NCBI GenBank assembly: GCA_007026445.1
Contig: VDMD01000050.1
Coordinates: 124,001 to 188,000, forward strand
Source: Schizophyllum amplum
Taxonomy: Eukaryota > Basidiomycota > Agaricomycetes > Agaricales > Schizophyllaceae
Length of the DNA: 64,000 nucleotides
Direction: 5' to 3'
A program made the position numbers and the translations under genes. Below, piece after piece: positions 21,373 to 32,508 of the stretch (positions within the stretch are counted from its first letter, which is position 1; the number at the start of each line of letters is the position of its first letter). The notes beneath the pieces are model-generated. The model worked only from the letters and a program-made list of their open reading frames with translations. It ran no database searches and was not told the origin of the DNA.

Positions 21373-23200
21373 ATGCATCAGGTGAAGACCTCTGTTGACT
21401 CATCAATATTGTTCAGGTACTACATAAAGTCAAAGATTCAATTTGCAGACTTGCATTCCTGACTACTGGAGGACGGCCGAACGACCGGCGCTTCATTCGC
21501 ACGACAAAGAAGAGCGGGCCATACCAGCCAGCCACCCCGAGCGCGATGCCGCAGTCATACACGCAGAGGCAGTTTTGCAGTGCGCATCAGCAGCTCTTCA
21601 ATGCGTGACCCAGGTGGTAGACCCCGAAGCTCGAGGCTGCCCCTCGGAGACAGCCGTGGTTCGGGCCCTTTCTCGCGACCTGAGCGCCGAAGTCGAGCGT
21701 ATCAACGTCGCGAAACGCGGCGCCCGGGCCTGGAAGGAGGCCTACCCCGCCCTCGATGAGGAACTATCCGCGCTTCGCCGCCGCATCTTGCGGCAGCTCA
21801 TCCTCTACCGATCGCTCCTCACGCCCATTCAGCGCCTGCCTTTGGAGCTGCTTTCTTCCATCTTCACCTGCGCGGCGGCCCTCTACGACCCCTTGGACCG
21901 CACTGACTTCGCGGGGCGCACGCTGGCGTGCGTCTGCGACACTTGGCGCCGTGTCGCGTATAGCACACCTTCATTATGGACGCACATCGGAATCCAACAC
22001 CTCATAGCAGAAACTTGCACGGTCGATGCCAGGCTCCTCTCCATGTCCGGCGCGTTGCCGTTGGTCATCTATCATGACTGTGAATACGCATACGACGGGC
22101 TCGTCAAGACTGAGCTGCGGCTGCAGCAGCTGCTCATCTCGCTGATGTCGCACTCGACACGCTGGGGATCTCTCACCTTGCACGCGCCTAGCTGGTTGTT
22201 CGGGGACCTCAATGCTATAAAACTGCCCTCACTGCAAGAGGCAATATTCGAGATCGACTGCTTTGTTTACGATTCTCAGCTTCCACGGATACTCGATTTC
22301 CTAGCCCAATCGCCCAGCCTCAGACGACTGGAGGTCGCTGCATACGGAACCGACAGTTACTCCGAAGATCCAAAGTCGACTTTCGCACTCCCCGCCCTTC
22401 GCAGACTCGCGACTCTCTCACTGGACATGCGGAACATGCATGTATCGGGGCCGGAAACATTCTCCAATCTAATACGCTGTGCCACGTCAATCACGCAGCT
22501 CAAGTTGAGTGTTCGTCTCACACATGCTCTGGCAGGACACGTCCACCTTCCCGTGCTGCGTGTCCTCGAGCTCGGCAGCAGCGCATTCAGAATCCTCACG
22601 CATATCACTACTCCCCACCTGGAGGAGCTCAGCGTAAACAAGACCCTTCAGCTTCAGCAGTGGGACCCCATGCCGATGCTTCTCGCATTCCTTACCCGGA
22701 CGCAGCAGCTTCGCAGGCTAACGCTGGGCGACGTGTATACGGAGAAGGGCACAGCATTTCTTGACTGCATGAAGCAGATGGACGACCTCCGCGAGCTCTG
22801 CGTCGTAGAAGATATGTCCTCGTCACCGCTGTTGACACAGGAGGCACTCGCTCGGATGACATGCGCCGATGCTCCTGCATTGCTGCAGCCCGTAGAAGTA
22901 CCTGCGCTACCGTCATCCGAGGACAGTCCTACGTCGCTGCCAAGCGTTGGCAAGTTGAAGCTGCTACTTCCGTCTCTGACTGCGATCAAGGTCATGGTTC
23001 GCATGAGTGAACTCGAGCAGTGGACCAGGACAGGCTCTCGGATCGCGCTATACGAGATGTTGGCGTCCCGGCGGGAGACGCGCGTGTGCGGAACGCGCGT
23101 AGTAGCGGCGTTGGAGAACCTGGAGACCATGGTCGACACAGAGTGGGACGATGATGGTGAGGATGTATGGGCATTGGTGGCTGGCCAGCGAATGGCTTAG
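21373..23200 (+). CDS. F-box protein 2
   Basis: Paralogue of the F-box gene at 12333-14103, on the opposite strand. The exons are 21373-21381 (MHQ, 9 nt) and 21449-23200, giving 586 residues. The intron is conserved with paralogue 1. The N-terminus is TCIPDYWRTAERPALHSHD. A helical segment (DLSAEVERINVAKRG) precedes the F-box TPIQRLPLELLSSIFTCAAA. The leucine-rich region follows, with SLWTHIGIQHLIAETCTVDA and LSMSGALPLVIYHD shared with paralogue 1. The end contains RRETRVCGTRVVAALENLE and an acidic tail. No frameshift is seen. It probably acts as an SCF adaptor; the target is unknown. The large-exon start at 21443 in other readings is an artefact of missing the first intron. Confidence 0.85.
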
Positions 23201-23505
23201 AAAGCGACTAGGTTTTGCCTACATAGTACAGGCTGATGGCCTGTTTATCTACCGTGTCCTTTTCATACGCTTGCGCCCTCTGCCGAGGGCCACCGCGTAT
23301 GAACTGTACCTTCTCAATGCCAAAAGCAAGATCAAACATTAAGTGGTCTCCTCGCATTAGAAGCCCGTCGCCGAGTATGACGATCAAGGCCTGTCACTAA
23401 GTAGTAGCCTACACTTCAGTCTTGCCCAAGTAACTGCTCTACTACAACAGTCTGGAAATCAGTATAGTTAAATCATATATGATCTGCCCACAGTTCAACT
23501 CCGCG
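23201..23505. other. Convergent intergenic region
   Basis: About 300 bp between the stop codons of F-box 2 and the transcription factor. It is AT-richer than its surroundings, as expected for two 3' ends. No other signal is seen. Confidence 0.4.
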
Positions 23506-25844
23506 TCAGGATCCCCCGGCGCAAGCCGTATCACTGCGCACGTCCGGATATAACCACTCTTCCCAATGCGACACGTCTATGCTTGTATCGTGCAGCGCTC
23601 CCATGTCGAAGGCGCCCTGCTGAGGCATCCAATCCATCGTCGTCGACGCATCCCAAAGGTCGGGTGATGGGATGTCGAATGGCAGAGATGACGCTTCCGC
23701 CGTCCCCTTCGCGGGTTCGAGGATATCACTGTGATACAGCATTTCGGACGCACGTTCCTCCATGCGCGCCCGTAGCCTTTCGAGCTTTGCATCGATGGCG
23801 GGGATCGCGTCAAGGCGCTCGATGCCGATGAACGCGCTGAACTGGATCATCTCGCGTAGCCTGCAGTCACTTGGTTCAGATCAACGCGATAGACACGTCC
23901 AATACATACCTCACAAGCGCTTCGATGCGCTCTTCCGTGCTGACTTGGTAGCCGCCCAACGAGCCATCGTCGAGCGCAGCAGCCTGACACTCGAAGTCCG
24001 TCTGTCCCACGTCCTCTACGAGCACCCTCGCCCACGCCTCGAACCCGCCAGCCTGGTTCAGCCCAAGCCAGTGCGTCACCACCACATCCCGCACGTCCGC
24101 GGTTGTGTCCACCACCGCACGAACCGCGAGCGCCCGCGCGCGCACCCTCAGCTGTCCAATGAGCCCGCCTGCCCCGGCCGCGCGTGAGAACAGTGTGTTG
24201 TAGAGTGCGACCGCGACCGCGCAGCAGGGGAGACTAATGCTATGCAGGCATAAGCGTAGGCCTGGTCCGTCGCCGAAGCGGCGTGTGAAGCGGCGGTAGC
24301 GGGCGAGCTCGGCGTGGAGATGCTCCGCGGCGGTGACCAGGCGGAGAACATGGAGGTCGTCCAGGGGGCAGTCGCGGACGGGGACTGGTGAGAGCACGTG
24401 AGTGAGGATTTGGATTGTGGAGGACGGCGTACCTGCTAACAACGTTTCGCAAATGTCGCGCATGAGGCGGATGCCGTGCGCGGTGACTGATTGATGACAG
24501 TTTAGACATTGGCGGGTATACGAACTGGAATACTTACACGAGCGCACGAGCTGGACGACGGCGACGTGTGGGGGGATGTGCTCTGCTTGCGAGAACATTT
24601 GGTCCAAGGAGGCCGGGCTCGGCCCGCAGATGAGCAACTCGTCGTATGTCGAGCTGCGTGCGCGGCGGGTGAGAACGTGCGACTGCGAACGACCACAAAA
24701 CGTACAAAGGAAGACTCTTTCCCGCATTCATCGCATAGACGGCGAGGAGAGACTGCAACAAGATCAGCACAATCCGACGTCGCTGGTCCTGGCTGACTGA
24801 CCAAGAAGCCGCGCCACTGCAGACAGGACGTGTCCCTTGAGGATATATCAGGCAGCTGGCAGACGGCTTCGATGACGCCGAGCTCGGAGAGCGTGCGCAG
24901 CTGCCACACTGCGGCGGCCGCCCACGGATGCGTGCTATTCGGGGTGTAGGCTGTCTGATGCTCAGCACACGGTATACGAGCAGAGAGATAGGCACTTACT
25001 CACGTCTAGGGTGTTGAGGAGGAAGCAAGAGGTAGCGTTCTCGATGGAAGCAAAAGACGTGATGCCGTCCTGGTGCGCCTGGCGTACGGCCTCGCCGTGC
25101 AGTCGGGCGGATAGCAGCTTCCGCCTGGCGCCGAGCTCGCTCATCTGCAGAGAGCCTAGGGGTGCGGACGAGACTGCATCCCACTTGAGATGTGCCGCGG
25201 AGAATCGGTCGCCGCTGGGATCGTAGCCAACGTATGAGGGCTCGACGGACACGAGGGACGCGGCGGCGAGGATGCAGAGGGTGAGGATGCGCTTCTGCGG
25301 GGCATGAGAGCGAAAGTCCCATCCGCAACTCGTCATCTGATCCTTGTAGCTGAGCAGGGGGACGAGGGGAGTGGGGGAAGGCATGCTGAGTGCAATTACT
25401 GAAGGCACGCGTGAGATGGAGCTGGCAATGAATTTTGGTACGCACTTTCGAGGGCATCCTGTATGAGGTTTCCTGGGATGAGCTCATGCGTGCTTGCGAC
25501 AGAGGGAAGGACGAGGGAATGACATGCGTTGGGCGCAGGTCCGGGGGAACTCGAACTCGAGCTCTCGCTCGCCGCTTCCTGACGCGCTTTATTGGCGAGA
25601 GCCTTTGCGCCAGTTCCTCGAGCCTTTCTGGGATGTATTGTCGTTGTACACCTGGGGTGAGTATAAGTTTCAGTTAGCAACAAAAGGGGCGGGGAACGCA
25701 CTGAATTCCCTTTTCCAAGCAGCGAGGGCATGGCTTCGCATCCGGCTGAGGGTGACATATGACCCTCTTTGCTTTGCAGTAATCGCAGGCGCGTTTCTTC
25801 TTGTGATTCTGCGCGTCGTCGGCGCGGTCGTCGTGGACGTTCAT
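23506..25844 (-). CDS. Zn(II)2Cys6 transcription factor, full-length
   Basis: A fungal binuclear-zinc-cluster regulator. The nine exons are 25844-25702, 25651-25446, 25398-25004, 24954-24802, 24752-24706, 24653-24538, 24486-24433, 24384-23910 and 23860-23506, giving 647 residues. The cluster is near the N-terminus: C20, C23, C30, C39, C42 and C49 with canonical spacing 2-6-8-2-6; segments are KKKRACDYCKAKRVIC and CPRCLEKGIQC. The codon before C49 is completed across the first intron. A Ser-rich linker follows, then a middle region (MTSCGWDFRSHAPQKRI, YDELLICGPSPASLDQMF) and a C-terminal region with LDAIPAIDAKLERLRARME. The apparent frame change near 24795 is an intron (24801-24753). The left edge of the tandem array cuts this gene at the donor of the intron at 24537. 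Its targets are unknown; two terpene cyclases are within 20 kb. Confidence 0.87.
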
Positions 25845-26451
25845 GGACGGGAGAGCCAACGTCGGTAAGCATAATTGTGATGAGCGCGGAAGACGCTTGC
25901 GCGGCGGTGCGGCAGCGCCACCGTAGTGCCCGGCCCGGCATTCCACGGTCTTGGCGCTCCCCTTGTTTACCTTATGATAGACGCCGACGGGCCAGCGACA
26001 GATGCCCAATGCAATACCCTCCCATTACTGCGCTGGGATCGTGGACGTTGATCGGGGACTGCTCACTTTTGCCCTTGCATGTTGAACTTCGCGTCAGCAG
26101 GCTCTCAGACTCCACAACGGCGAAGCTGAAGGTAGCTTCAACCGTCACAGAGGCGGAACAGGACTGGTTGCGCCAGTGTCATTCGTGCATAGCGCGTCCC
26201 CCAACACCGTCTGATTTTGCTTGCGAGATTCTAGGTCATGACCTCCCTTCGCTCGTGCGCACGCTCTGGCAGTCTCCGAGGCTCCTCTCAAAGCTGCGGC
26301 AGGCGACCCGCGAAAGGGCAAGGACGCACTGAGAACAGCAAACTACCTTCATGCTATATCAGACGATTGGCCAGCTCGCGCGCGTGCACAAATCAGGCGA
26401 GAATCATGAATTTCCTACTTACTTGCAATGCCTACATCGTCGTATATAATA
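25845..26451. other. Upstream region of the native transcription factor
   Basis: About 600 bp. The part next to the ATG and the part from about 26160 on are shared with units 2-4, but the segment 26020-26160 differs from its counterpart at 36535-36660. No TATA box is obvious. Confidence 0.4.
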
Positions 26452-27112
26452 TCCCTCCCTTCGTTGAGGCCCCCTCCCTCTCCCCACCTTTTTACAAGCC
26501 CCCCTGCCCTTCGTTAAGGTGCCCCCTCGCCCTTGCGATGCCCCCTCCACCTTCGCATCCCCCCTCCAACTTCGCATCCCCCCTCCACCCTCGCAAGACG
26601 CCCCCTCACCCTCGTATACACCCCCCTCACACTCGTATACTACATCCCCCTCATCCTTGTATACGACCCCCTCACCCTCGCAGGCATCTCCCTCACCCCC
26701 GGATACGCCCCCCTCACCCTCGCAGACCTCTTGCTCACCCCCGTAGACAACCCCCCCTCCGCCAAATTCACGGATGCTTCCTCCTCTCCATCGTCCCATT
26801 AGCCCCCTCCATCTTCCTATCAGCCCCCCTCCGCCTTTGAAAATACCCCAATCACCTTCACAGTTGCCCCCTCCACCTTCACAGACACCCCTCCGCCTTC
26901 GCAGGTGCCGCATACAACCCCCCTCCCGCATTCGCAGGGGCCCCCTCCACCCTCTCAGTCGCCCCCTCACCTTGCAGTCGCCCCCCCTCACCTTGCAGTG
27001 TCCCCCCTCCACCCTCGCAGTGTCCCCCCTCCATCGCAGTGCCCCCCTTTTCGCCCCCGCGGACGCCCCCCCCCCCCCTCACCCTCGCAGACGCCCCCCT
27101 TCATCTTGCAGA
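26452..27112. repeat. C-rich minisatellite, unit 1
   Basis: Irregular tandem repeats of 18-24 bp built on CCCCCTCACCCTCGTATACA and CCCCTCCACCTTCACAGTTG. One strand is almost pure pyrimidine. Long open frames across it (Pro/His/Ser-rich on plus, Gly/Glu-rich on minus) are composition artefacts. Confidence 0.85.
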
Positions 27113-27150
27113 CCAGAAACATAAACTTGGCGCTCCCAAACAGCGGATTA

Positions 27151-27770
27151 ACACGACGACGTGCAGCGGCGAGGTACCACGACGGCGTGCAGCGGCGAGG
27201 CATCACGACGGCGTGCAGCGGCGAGGCATCACGACGGCGTGCAGCGGCGACCACGGTGACGACCAGGACAAACACGACAGCGATCAGGACGAACACGACC
27301 ACGGCGACGCCGCGAACATCTGCGGCCCTGATGGTGAGTATGTGCAGCGCGAGTGGAGGCGGCGGGGACGGACCTGGCGTTGAGAAGGGGCGTGTCGCCG
27401 TCGATGGTGAGATAAAGGCGTCATCGTCGACGGCGAGATAAAGGCTTCATCGTCGACGGCGAGATAAAGGCGCCGTCGTCGAAGTAAAGGCGCTGTCGTC
27501 AAAATAAAGGGCCGTTGTCGACGTCGAGATCGTGCCGCCCTCGTCCGCACGCCCTTCACCACGCACATACAGTATCTGCCTGACAAGTTTAGTAAATAGA
27601 TGATGTGGAAATATAGGATGACGCTCACTATATTAACTCGGACGTGAGGGGACGCGGCGACGGGCGGACGTGAGGAGATGCGGCGACCGCCGGACGTGAA
27701 GGGACGCGGCGACGGCCGGACGTGAAGGGACGCGGCGACGGCCCGACGTGAAGGGAAAGCGGCGAGGCAG
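27151..27770. repeat. Three ~26-bp-period minisatellites, unit 1
   Basis: Three different short arrays follow each other: GCGGCGAGGCATCACGACGG plus spacer (27151-27250), GTCGTCGACGTCGAGATAAA plus spacer (27391-27530, degenerate) and GGACGTGAAGGGACGCGGCG plus spacer (27640-27770). All have a period of about 25-27 bp although their sequences are unrelated. Confidence 0.75.
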
Positions 27771-30075
27771 GTCATCTACGAAAAGTGATAGCAAGGAAAA
27801 GTCAATACGATAATTGACAAAGGGGACATGATATAAATCGACCCACCGGTCGGGTAAGCCGTGTCGTTAGAGTGAGGACGGAGAAGGGGAGCGCTGTGGG
27901 TGTTTGCAAAGTTGCTGTGCGGCGGGAGCGAGGGCGACCGTGGCATCGGGGACGAGGGCGACGGTGGCGTTGAGAGCGGAGGAGACGATGGTAGGAGCGA
28001 GGGCGAGAGCAATGGCGAGGGCGAGGGCGACAGCGACAGCGAGACCAGGGCGAATCAGTCCTGAATCAAGCGTTCAATAAACGATGCTCAACGACATGAA
28101 CAGCGAAATACGCACTGTGATTGATAACCCTGACCTCCTTGCCGAGGTTGACCGGGATCGCCTCTGACGGTGATCTCCTCACTAGCGCACGACGCACGCA
28201 GTCACCGTCCTACCTGCCTGCAATAGAAAAGTCAACAAACAAAACCCGCCACGAACCGGACACAAACTCACCAGTCATCGTCGTGAGCGTAGACGTCGGT
28301 GGGCGCACGAGGGGAGGCGACGGCGGCCAGGTCGAGGCGAGCCGAGTTCCAGGGCGAAGTCGGCGACGCCGACGTCGAGCTCAATACAAAGTCGGCAATG
28401 TTAAGTGGGGAAAAGGGGAGACAGCGAAAGCGCTGCCTCAATCACCCCCCACCCCTCGACTCTTATACACTGCCAGCATCGTTAGCCTTTCCAACCTCCT
28501 TGAAACAACGTCAGACGGGTACCGAGCAGCCCCCCGGGAATCGGGGGCCGAGATCGACTTACGAAAGCGCGGAAGATTCGGTGGCGCGGGGCCACGCGCG
28601 CGGCCGCGTTCAGGAGGTTCGACTTTTGAACATTCATCGCGCAGTCGGTTTCCCCGGGTCGCCGATTGCAGCGCGTCGTCGTCAACGATGTCTGTCGAGT
28701 GCGAGGTTGCTCAAGGTCTGAGGAGATGGGCTGCAGCCTGCACTTTGCGACAAGCGCCGTGTCGTGTTCGAGTGCTTTTGCGCCGTCCTGAGTGAGCTCA
28801 GCGTTGAGGAAAGCTTCAACGAGCAATACTATTACGCACCCCGATTCTTGTTTGACGTGTCCCGCGGCCGAGGACCCCGCGACATCGCCCCAGGGAAATC
28901 GAGGTGGACGTTGAAGACAGCCACGTAAGTGACTTCCCCTTCGGGAAATCCTTGTTGTGGAACAAGGCGGCGCCAGCAAACGCGCCTCCAGCGCGTCGTC
29001 CCCCGCCGCTCTCGAGCTCAGCCCGGGTACGATAATGCTCGGGGACCTCGGAGACACGTGTGTCCGCCGTGTCCAGGTAGAATTGGTGCTCCCTGCGCTC
29101 TGTAAGTCGCTGTGTATGGGCGGGGAAATGAAAACGAACATGGCGAGGATGCGAGGGCAGCGCGCAATCTTCCGCTGCGGGTCGGCGTTACGTGGGTCCG
29201 AACAAGCTACCGCTAGACGACCCGAACTCGCGGCGAGCGCGGAAATGGGCGACAGGAAGGTGGAAGGTTCGGTGGGGCGACAGGAAGTATGTGGGATGGC
29301 GAGTGCGTGCGGCCGTCGGCGGTCGGCGTGAGATAGACCACGGATTCGAACCTCCTGAGTGAGTCATTAACGTTTCAGATGAATCGAGCGCTGCAAGAAT
29401 GGGAGTGCGGCGAGGTAGGGGATGACGAGGAGAGGGTGGTGCAGTGTGCGTTGTACAGTGCGCGGACGTGGTCAGAACCTGGTGGATAACATACCCCGAG
29501 TGTCCCAAGCACCACGTGGTGAAAATATCAGTCTTCCGAGGAGAGACGCGCATGCTACGAGCCACTGGCGGAAAATGACGCCACATACCAAAATTCGATG
29601 CTCGTCGCGCCATGGCACTCGCTGAAAAGCGCGGAGAGCGTGTAGCACGGCGAGACTCGCTCAGATCGTTCTGCACAGTCGGTTTCATTTCAGCAATAAA
29701 TTTTGGGGGGATGTCAACTTTCGACGGTGAAGACGTCGAGTTCTACATGCAAACATCCTCGACCTTTTGGAACGATAAGACAGAACGATGATCTCGCCCA
29801 TCGGCGCCGAGTACCCGAGTTCTGAAGCGAGATGATGCTGAACGAACGTCCGCGCGACCCATCGCGGCACTTGGCGAGGGCGCGCTCGCGCTCCGGACGG
29901 TAGAGATGCGCGTATTGCGTGCGGTTCTGAATGTTCCGAGAATTCCAGCGGATCCAGAACGGTGGCGGCGCCCCAAAACTTTAGATAGTTATCGGAGGAT
30001 GAGTGGAACCGAAAAGCGTCCTGTCCGAGGCGGCGGAGGCAAGCGATGGGTGGGATGGACGTGGATGATGGGGAC

Positions 30076-30086
30076 AAGTTGAACTT
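30076..30086. promoter_or_regulatory. Palindromic AAGTTGAACTT element
   Basis: 11-bp palindrome followed by CGGCGCGTCGGACCG. The same core and following GC block recur at 31451, 51090 and 52424. Possible binding site; no direct evidence. Confidence 0.3.
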
Positions 30087-31450
30087 CGGCGCGTCGGACC
30101 GGCTGCGACGATCATGATTCATGTTGTTCCCGACCGTCATCATCGCCCGCGAACGGTGTCCACGTCGACCTCGACGCTCCGTCTTGAATTCAGACTCAAT
30201 ACTTATCATTGCTTTGCTTGAGACCGTGTGGAGCAGCCTCAAAAAACGCTACTGGCCTCTCGGTCGACCAGCAAGCGCTCGAGTGGCGCGGGCTCGCTTA
30301 ATTTCCGCTCGAATAACGCTTCAAGTCCGAGCGCCGTCCTGATCGGCTACGTATGTGAAGGCTATCTAGGTTACCGACCCGGCGGCCCTGATCTACGGCT
30401 TGCGGACGTCATTCGGCCAGATTTGGTGGCCCTTGTTCAAGTTGAACTCAATGAGGTGGCGCGCACAGCGCCTGCCGCCGCGAGCAGCATCGTCTTGCGC
30501 CTCCGCGTCCACTTTACACGGGAGCAGCGCGTCTCACGCGAGAGAGATTTAATGGCTGGAAACGCCCGCGGAATGTGCGAGGTACATGTACTGCAGTTCG
30601 AGATTCAGTGTTGAACTTTGTAGATACGACGCACGAGTGCAGCGTCCCCGCACGACCCTGTGCTTCCGCTCAATCAGCGACGTCAACGTATTCGGTTCGC
30701 GAGATGAAGAGTCGGCGGCGGGAATGTACGAGGGAGATGCGGAAGAACGGAAGATTCAGGAGGTTGGAAACGTGAGTGTTGAACTTACCTCTGTGAGCAA
30801 CGTCGAGGCGCACCACAGTCATTGCCGTCGCTGATGGTGGCGCGTGATGATGCGGACGTAGTGCGATGATGTCTATCAGGCTGCGCGGGCGTTGTAGAGA
30901 GGTCCGTAGATGGAAGATTCGGGGTGACAGGTGAGCGGGGGAGGGTGGCAGCGCGCAAGTCCTGCTGTTCCAGTTTACATGTGCCGTAGCCCTCCTCATC
31001 TCGCCAATGGACCTCGTGGTAGTTGGGCAGCGACGTGCGCATAAAGACACTGAAGTGTGATGCTTAGTTGGCCTGTGCACGATATGATACCATCTGCGCT
31101 CAGGCAGGGAATCATCCGAGGTGCACCCACTATACGTTGACCTTTCGTCTCGTAAAGGCGTCCCGATCGCGCCCTTCGTACATCGCTACCGACTAGGTAT
31201 GCATCTTCCGCACATCAAGCTTTCGGACACGCATCCAGGAGGTTGGAACTTTTGGAGCGCACCCAGAAAGGAGAGGGTGCCCGCCAGTTGCACTTCGCGA
31301 GCAAGGTTCAAGGATTCCGCTCGATCCAAAGCAGCAGCCGCGCTCTGGAATTTAATGTAGGCTCGGAAGACTGCGAAGAGCCGAATAGCATTTGTGTGAA
31401 CGTGCAGGCATGTGCGAGGACGCAGCAATCGTGAGGGGACGATTCCCATC

Positions 31451-31461
31451 AAGTTCAACTT
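31451..31461. promoter_or_regulatory. Palindromic AAGTTCAACTT element
   Basis: Same 11-bp core with central C, followed by TGGCGCCCGGACCGACCG. It lies about 330 bp upstream of the conserved TATA box at 31783. Confidence 0.3.
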
Positions 31462-31734
31462 TGGCGCCCGGACCGACCGCCGCGTCCATTGTTCTCCTTG
31501 CTCCCAACTGTCACAAGCATTCGCACGACTGTGCCAACCTATGCTCATTGGTCTCTCCCAAGTCGATGTTCATCTTTGATTGCTTTCTTGCTTTCTCGAG
31601 CCCTCATTCCGCGGCGCGCGAGACAGGAATGGTCAAAGATTTGAACATCTCCGCTGCATGGCGCGGCGGGCGCGCGGCCGAATAACTGATAACCTCAACA
31701 CCGTTGTTGACAATCGGGTCCACGAGATCTGCCA

Positions 31735-31830
31735 CGTACGAGGGTACGGATCCTGCTCGGCTCCCTTTAGCTCCGACACTTGTATATATACCGCTCCGAA
31801 ACGAACCTCACCTCCTTTCCAACCATCATG
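31735..31830 (+). promoter_or_regulatory. Conserved core promoter with TATATATA, unit 1
   Basis: CACGTACGAGGGTA, CTCGGCTCCCTTTAGCTCCG and TATATATA (31783-31790) precede an ATG at 31828. This block is kept between type A and type B units, while the surrounding sequence diverges, which suggests a constrained promoter. Confidence 0.6.
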
Positions 31831-32489
31831 CTCCCCTCCTCCCCGACGCGCCCGCCGTCAATCTCGCCGTCCCGCCGCTGCCGCCGCCGACCACGACGAC
31901 AACCCTCGCAGGCTGATAGGTGAGTGGAGCCCGACGCATGTCCCTCTCAGCTGACTGACATGCTCTCAGGCAGTGCTCGACGGCGACGCATTGCGCCGCC
32001 GCCATGTTCGTCGTCTGCATGGTATGCCTCAGACCACGCGTCGTGTGCTCATCTGACATCGCCGCAGCAGCTTTTCCTCGTTGTCGTGTTGGCGTGGACG
32101 CACTATGTACTCAAGACACGGGCGGCGCATAGCGGCGCCCGCCACTCGCGCTCTTCTTCTTGGGCTATGCGGACGCGATGCGGGAGGATTCTAGATGTAT
32201 TGGTGAGTTTTTTCAGTCGCGCTTTTTCTGGAACTGACACATCGCACAGGATACGGACGGGGATGTCTTGCCGGCGCGTCGACGCCTTGGGGTGAGCGCG
32301 GGCGCACGCGCGGCCGAAGGCCGTGCTCACGGCGGCGGCGCGCAGCGCCGTCGCATGCGATAGTGTTGTCTTGTACTTTGGTGAGTCGACATTCACTCTG
32401 CGGCGTCGGTCTCGTATTGACATTTCGATCAGGTTGCCAGTTGGGATGCTGGGGGTGTGGTCTCGGAGGTGCGTGCGAGGAGGACAACG

Positions 32490-32508
32490 GCGCGGCCGAA
32501 GGCCGCGC
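32490..32508 (+). repeat. Exonic GC hairpin GCGCGGCCGAAGGCCGCGC
   Basis: Perfect 8-bp inverted repeat with GAA loop, inside predicted exon 5 of unit 1. It is followed by a related GGCGCGCAGCGCC hairpin. A G-U-compatible variant (right arm GGCCGTGC) sits in exon 4 at 32308-32326. Confidence 0.7.

Larger units (their letters stand above)
28056..31734. other. Degenerate, apparently non-coding part of unit 1
   Basis: About 3.7 kb without a recognisable gene on either strand. It contains interspersed short motif families: CAGGAGGTTSGAA (near 28611, 30757 and 31227, reverse near 29348), AAGTTSAACTT followed by CGGCG-type sequence, and a GAATTCCAGCGGATCC-like block (near 29940 and 31310). Several GTGAGT/TTCAG pairs look like splice sites, so spliced transcripts are possible. 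Open frames of 100-190 codons occur but their composition and lack of motifs argue against genes. Confidence 0.5.

Noticed and set aside
24753..24801. Apparent frameshift in the native Zn2Cys6 gene near 24795, seemingly repaired in unit 4 by a one-base deletion
   Set aside because: The segment is a normal 49-nt intron (GTCAGT donor, GCTGAT branch point, TTGTTGCAG acceptor). The indel lies inside it and the spliced frame is intact.
26452..27112. Long Pro/His/Ser-rich and Gly/Glu-rich open frames across the C-rich repeats
   Set aside because: They are translations of a minisatellite, occur on both strands, and shift frame with each C-run length change.
26452..27112. Telomeric or subtelomeric repeats
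   Set aside because: The C-rich units are not CCCTAA-type, and ordinary genes lie to the left; a subtelomeric position cannot be shown from this window.
26452..27770. CRISPR array
   Set aside because: Eukaryotic context, short imperfect tandem repeats without unique spacers, and no cas genes.
28121..28795. 225-codon open frame and its copies in units 2-4
   Set aside because: Arg/Ser-rich low-complexity composition, no motif, no start context, and overlapping long frames in other phases; type A and B copies differ at the end of the frame.
29340..29365. tRNA B-box-like GGTTCGAATCC on the minus strand
   Set aside because: The flanking bases do not form a T stem, no A box or acceptor stem is found, and the type B copy lacks the motif.
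29685..30242. 185-codon minus-strand open frame and its copies
   Set aside because: No recognisable domain. Similar pieces recur at 31186-31548 and 52186-52494 in broken form, which fits a degenerate repeat rather than a gene.
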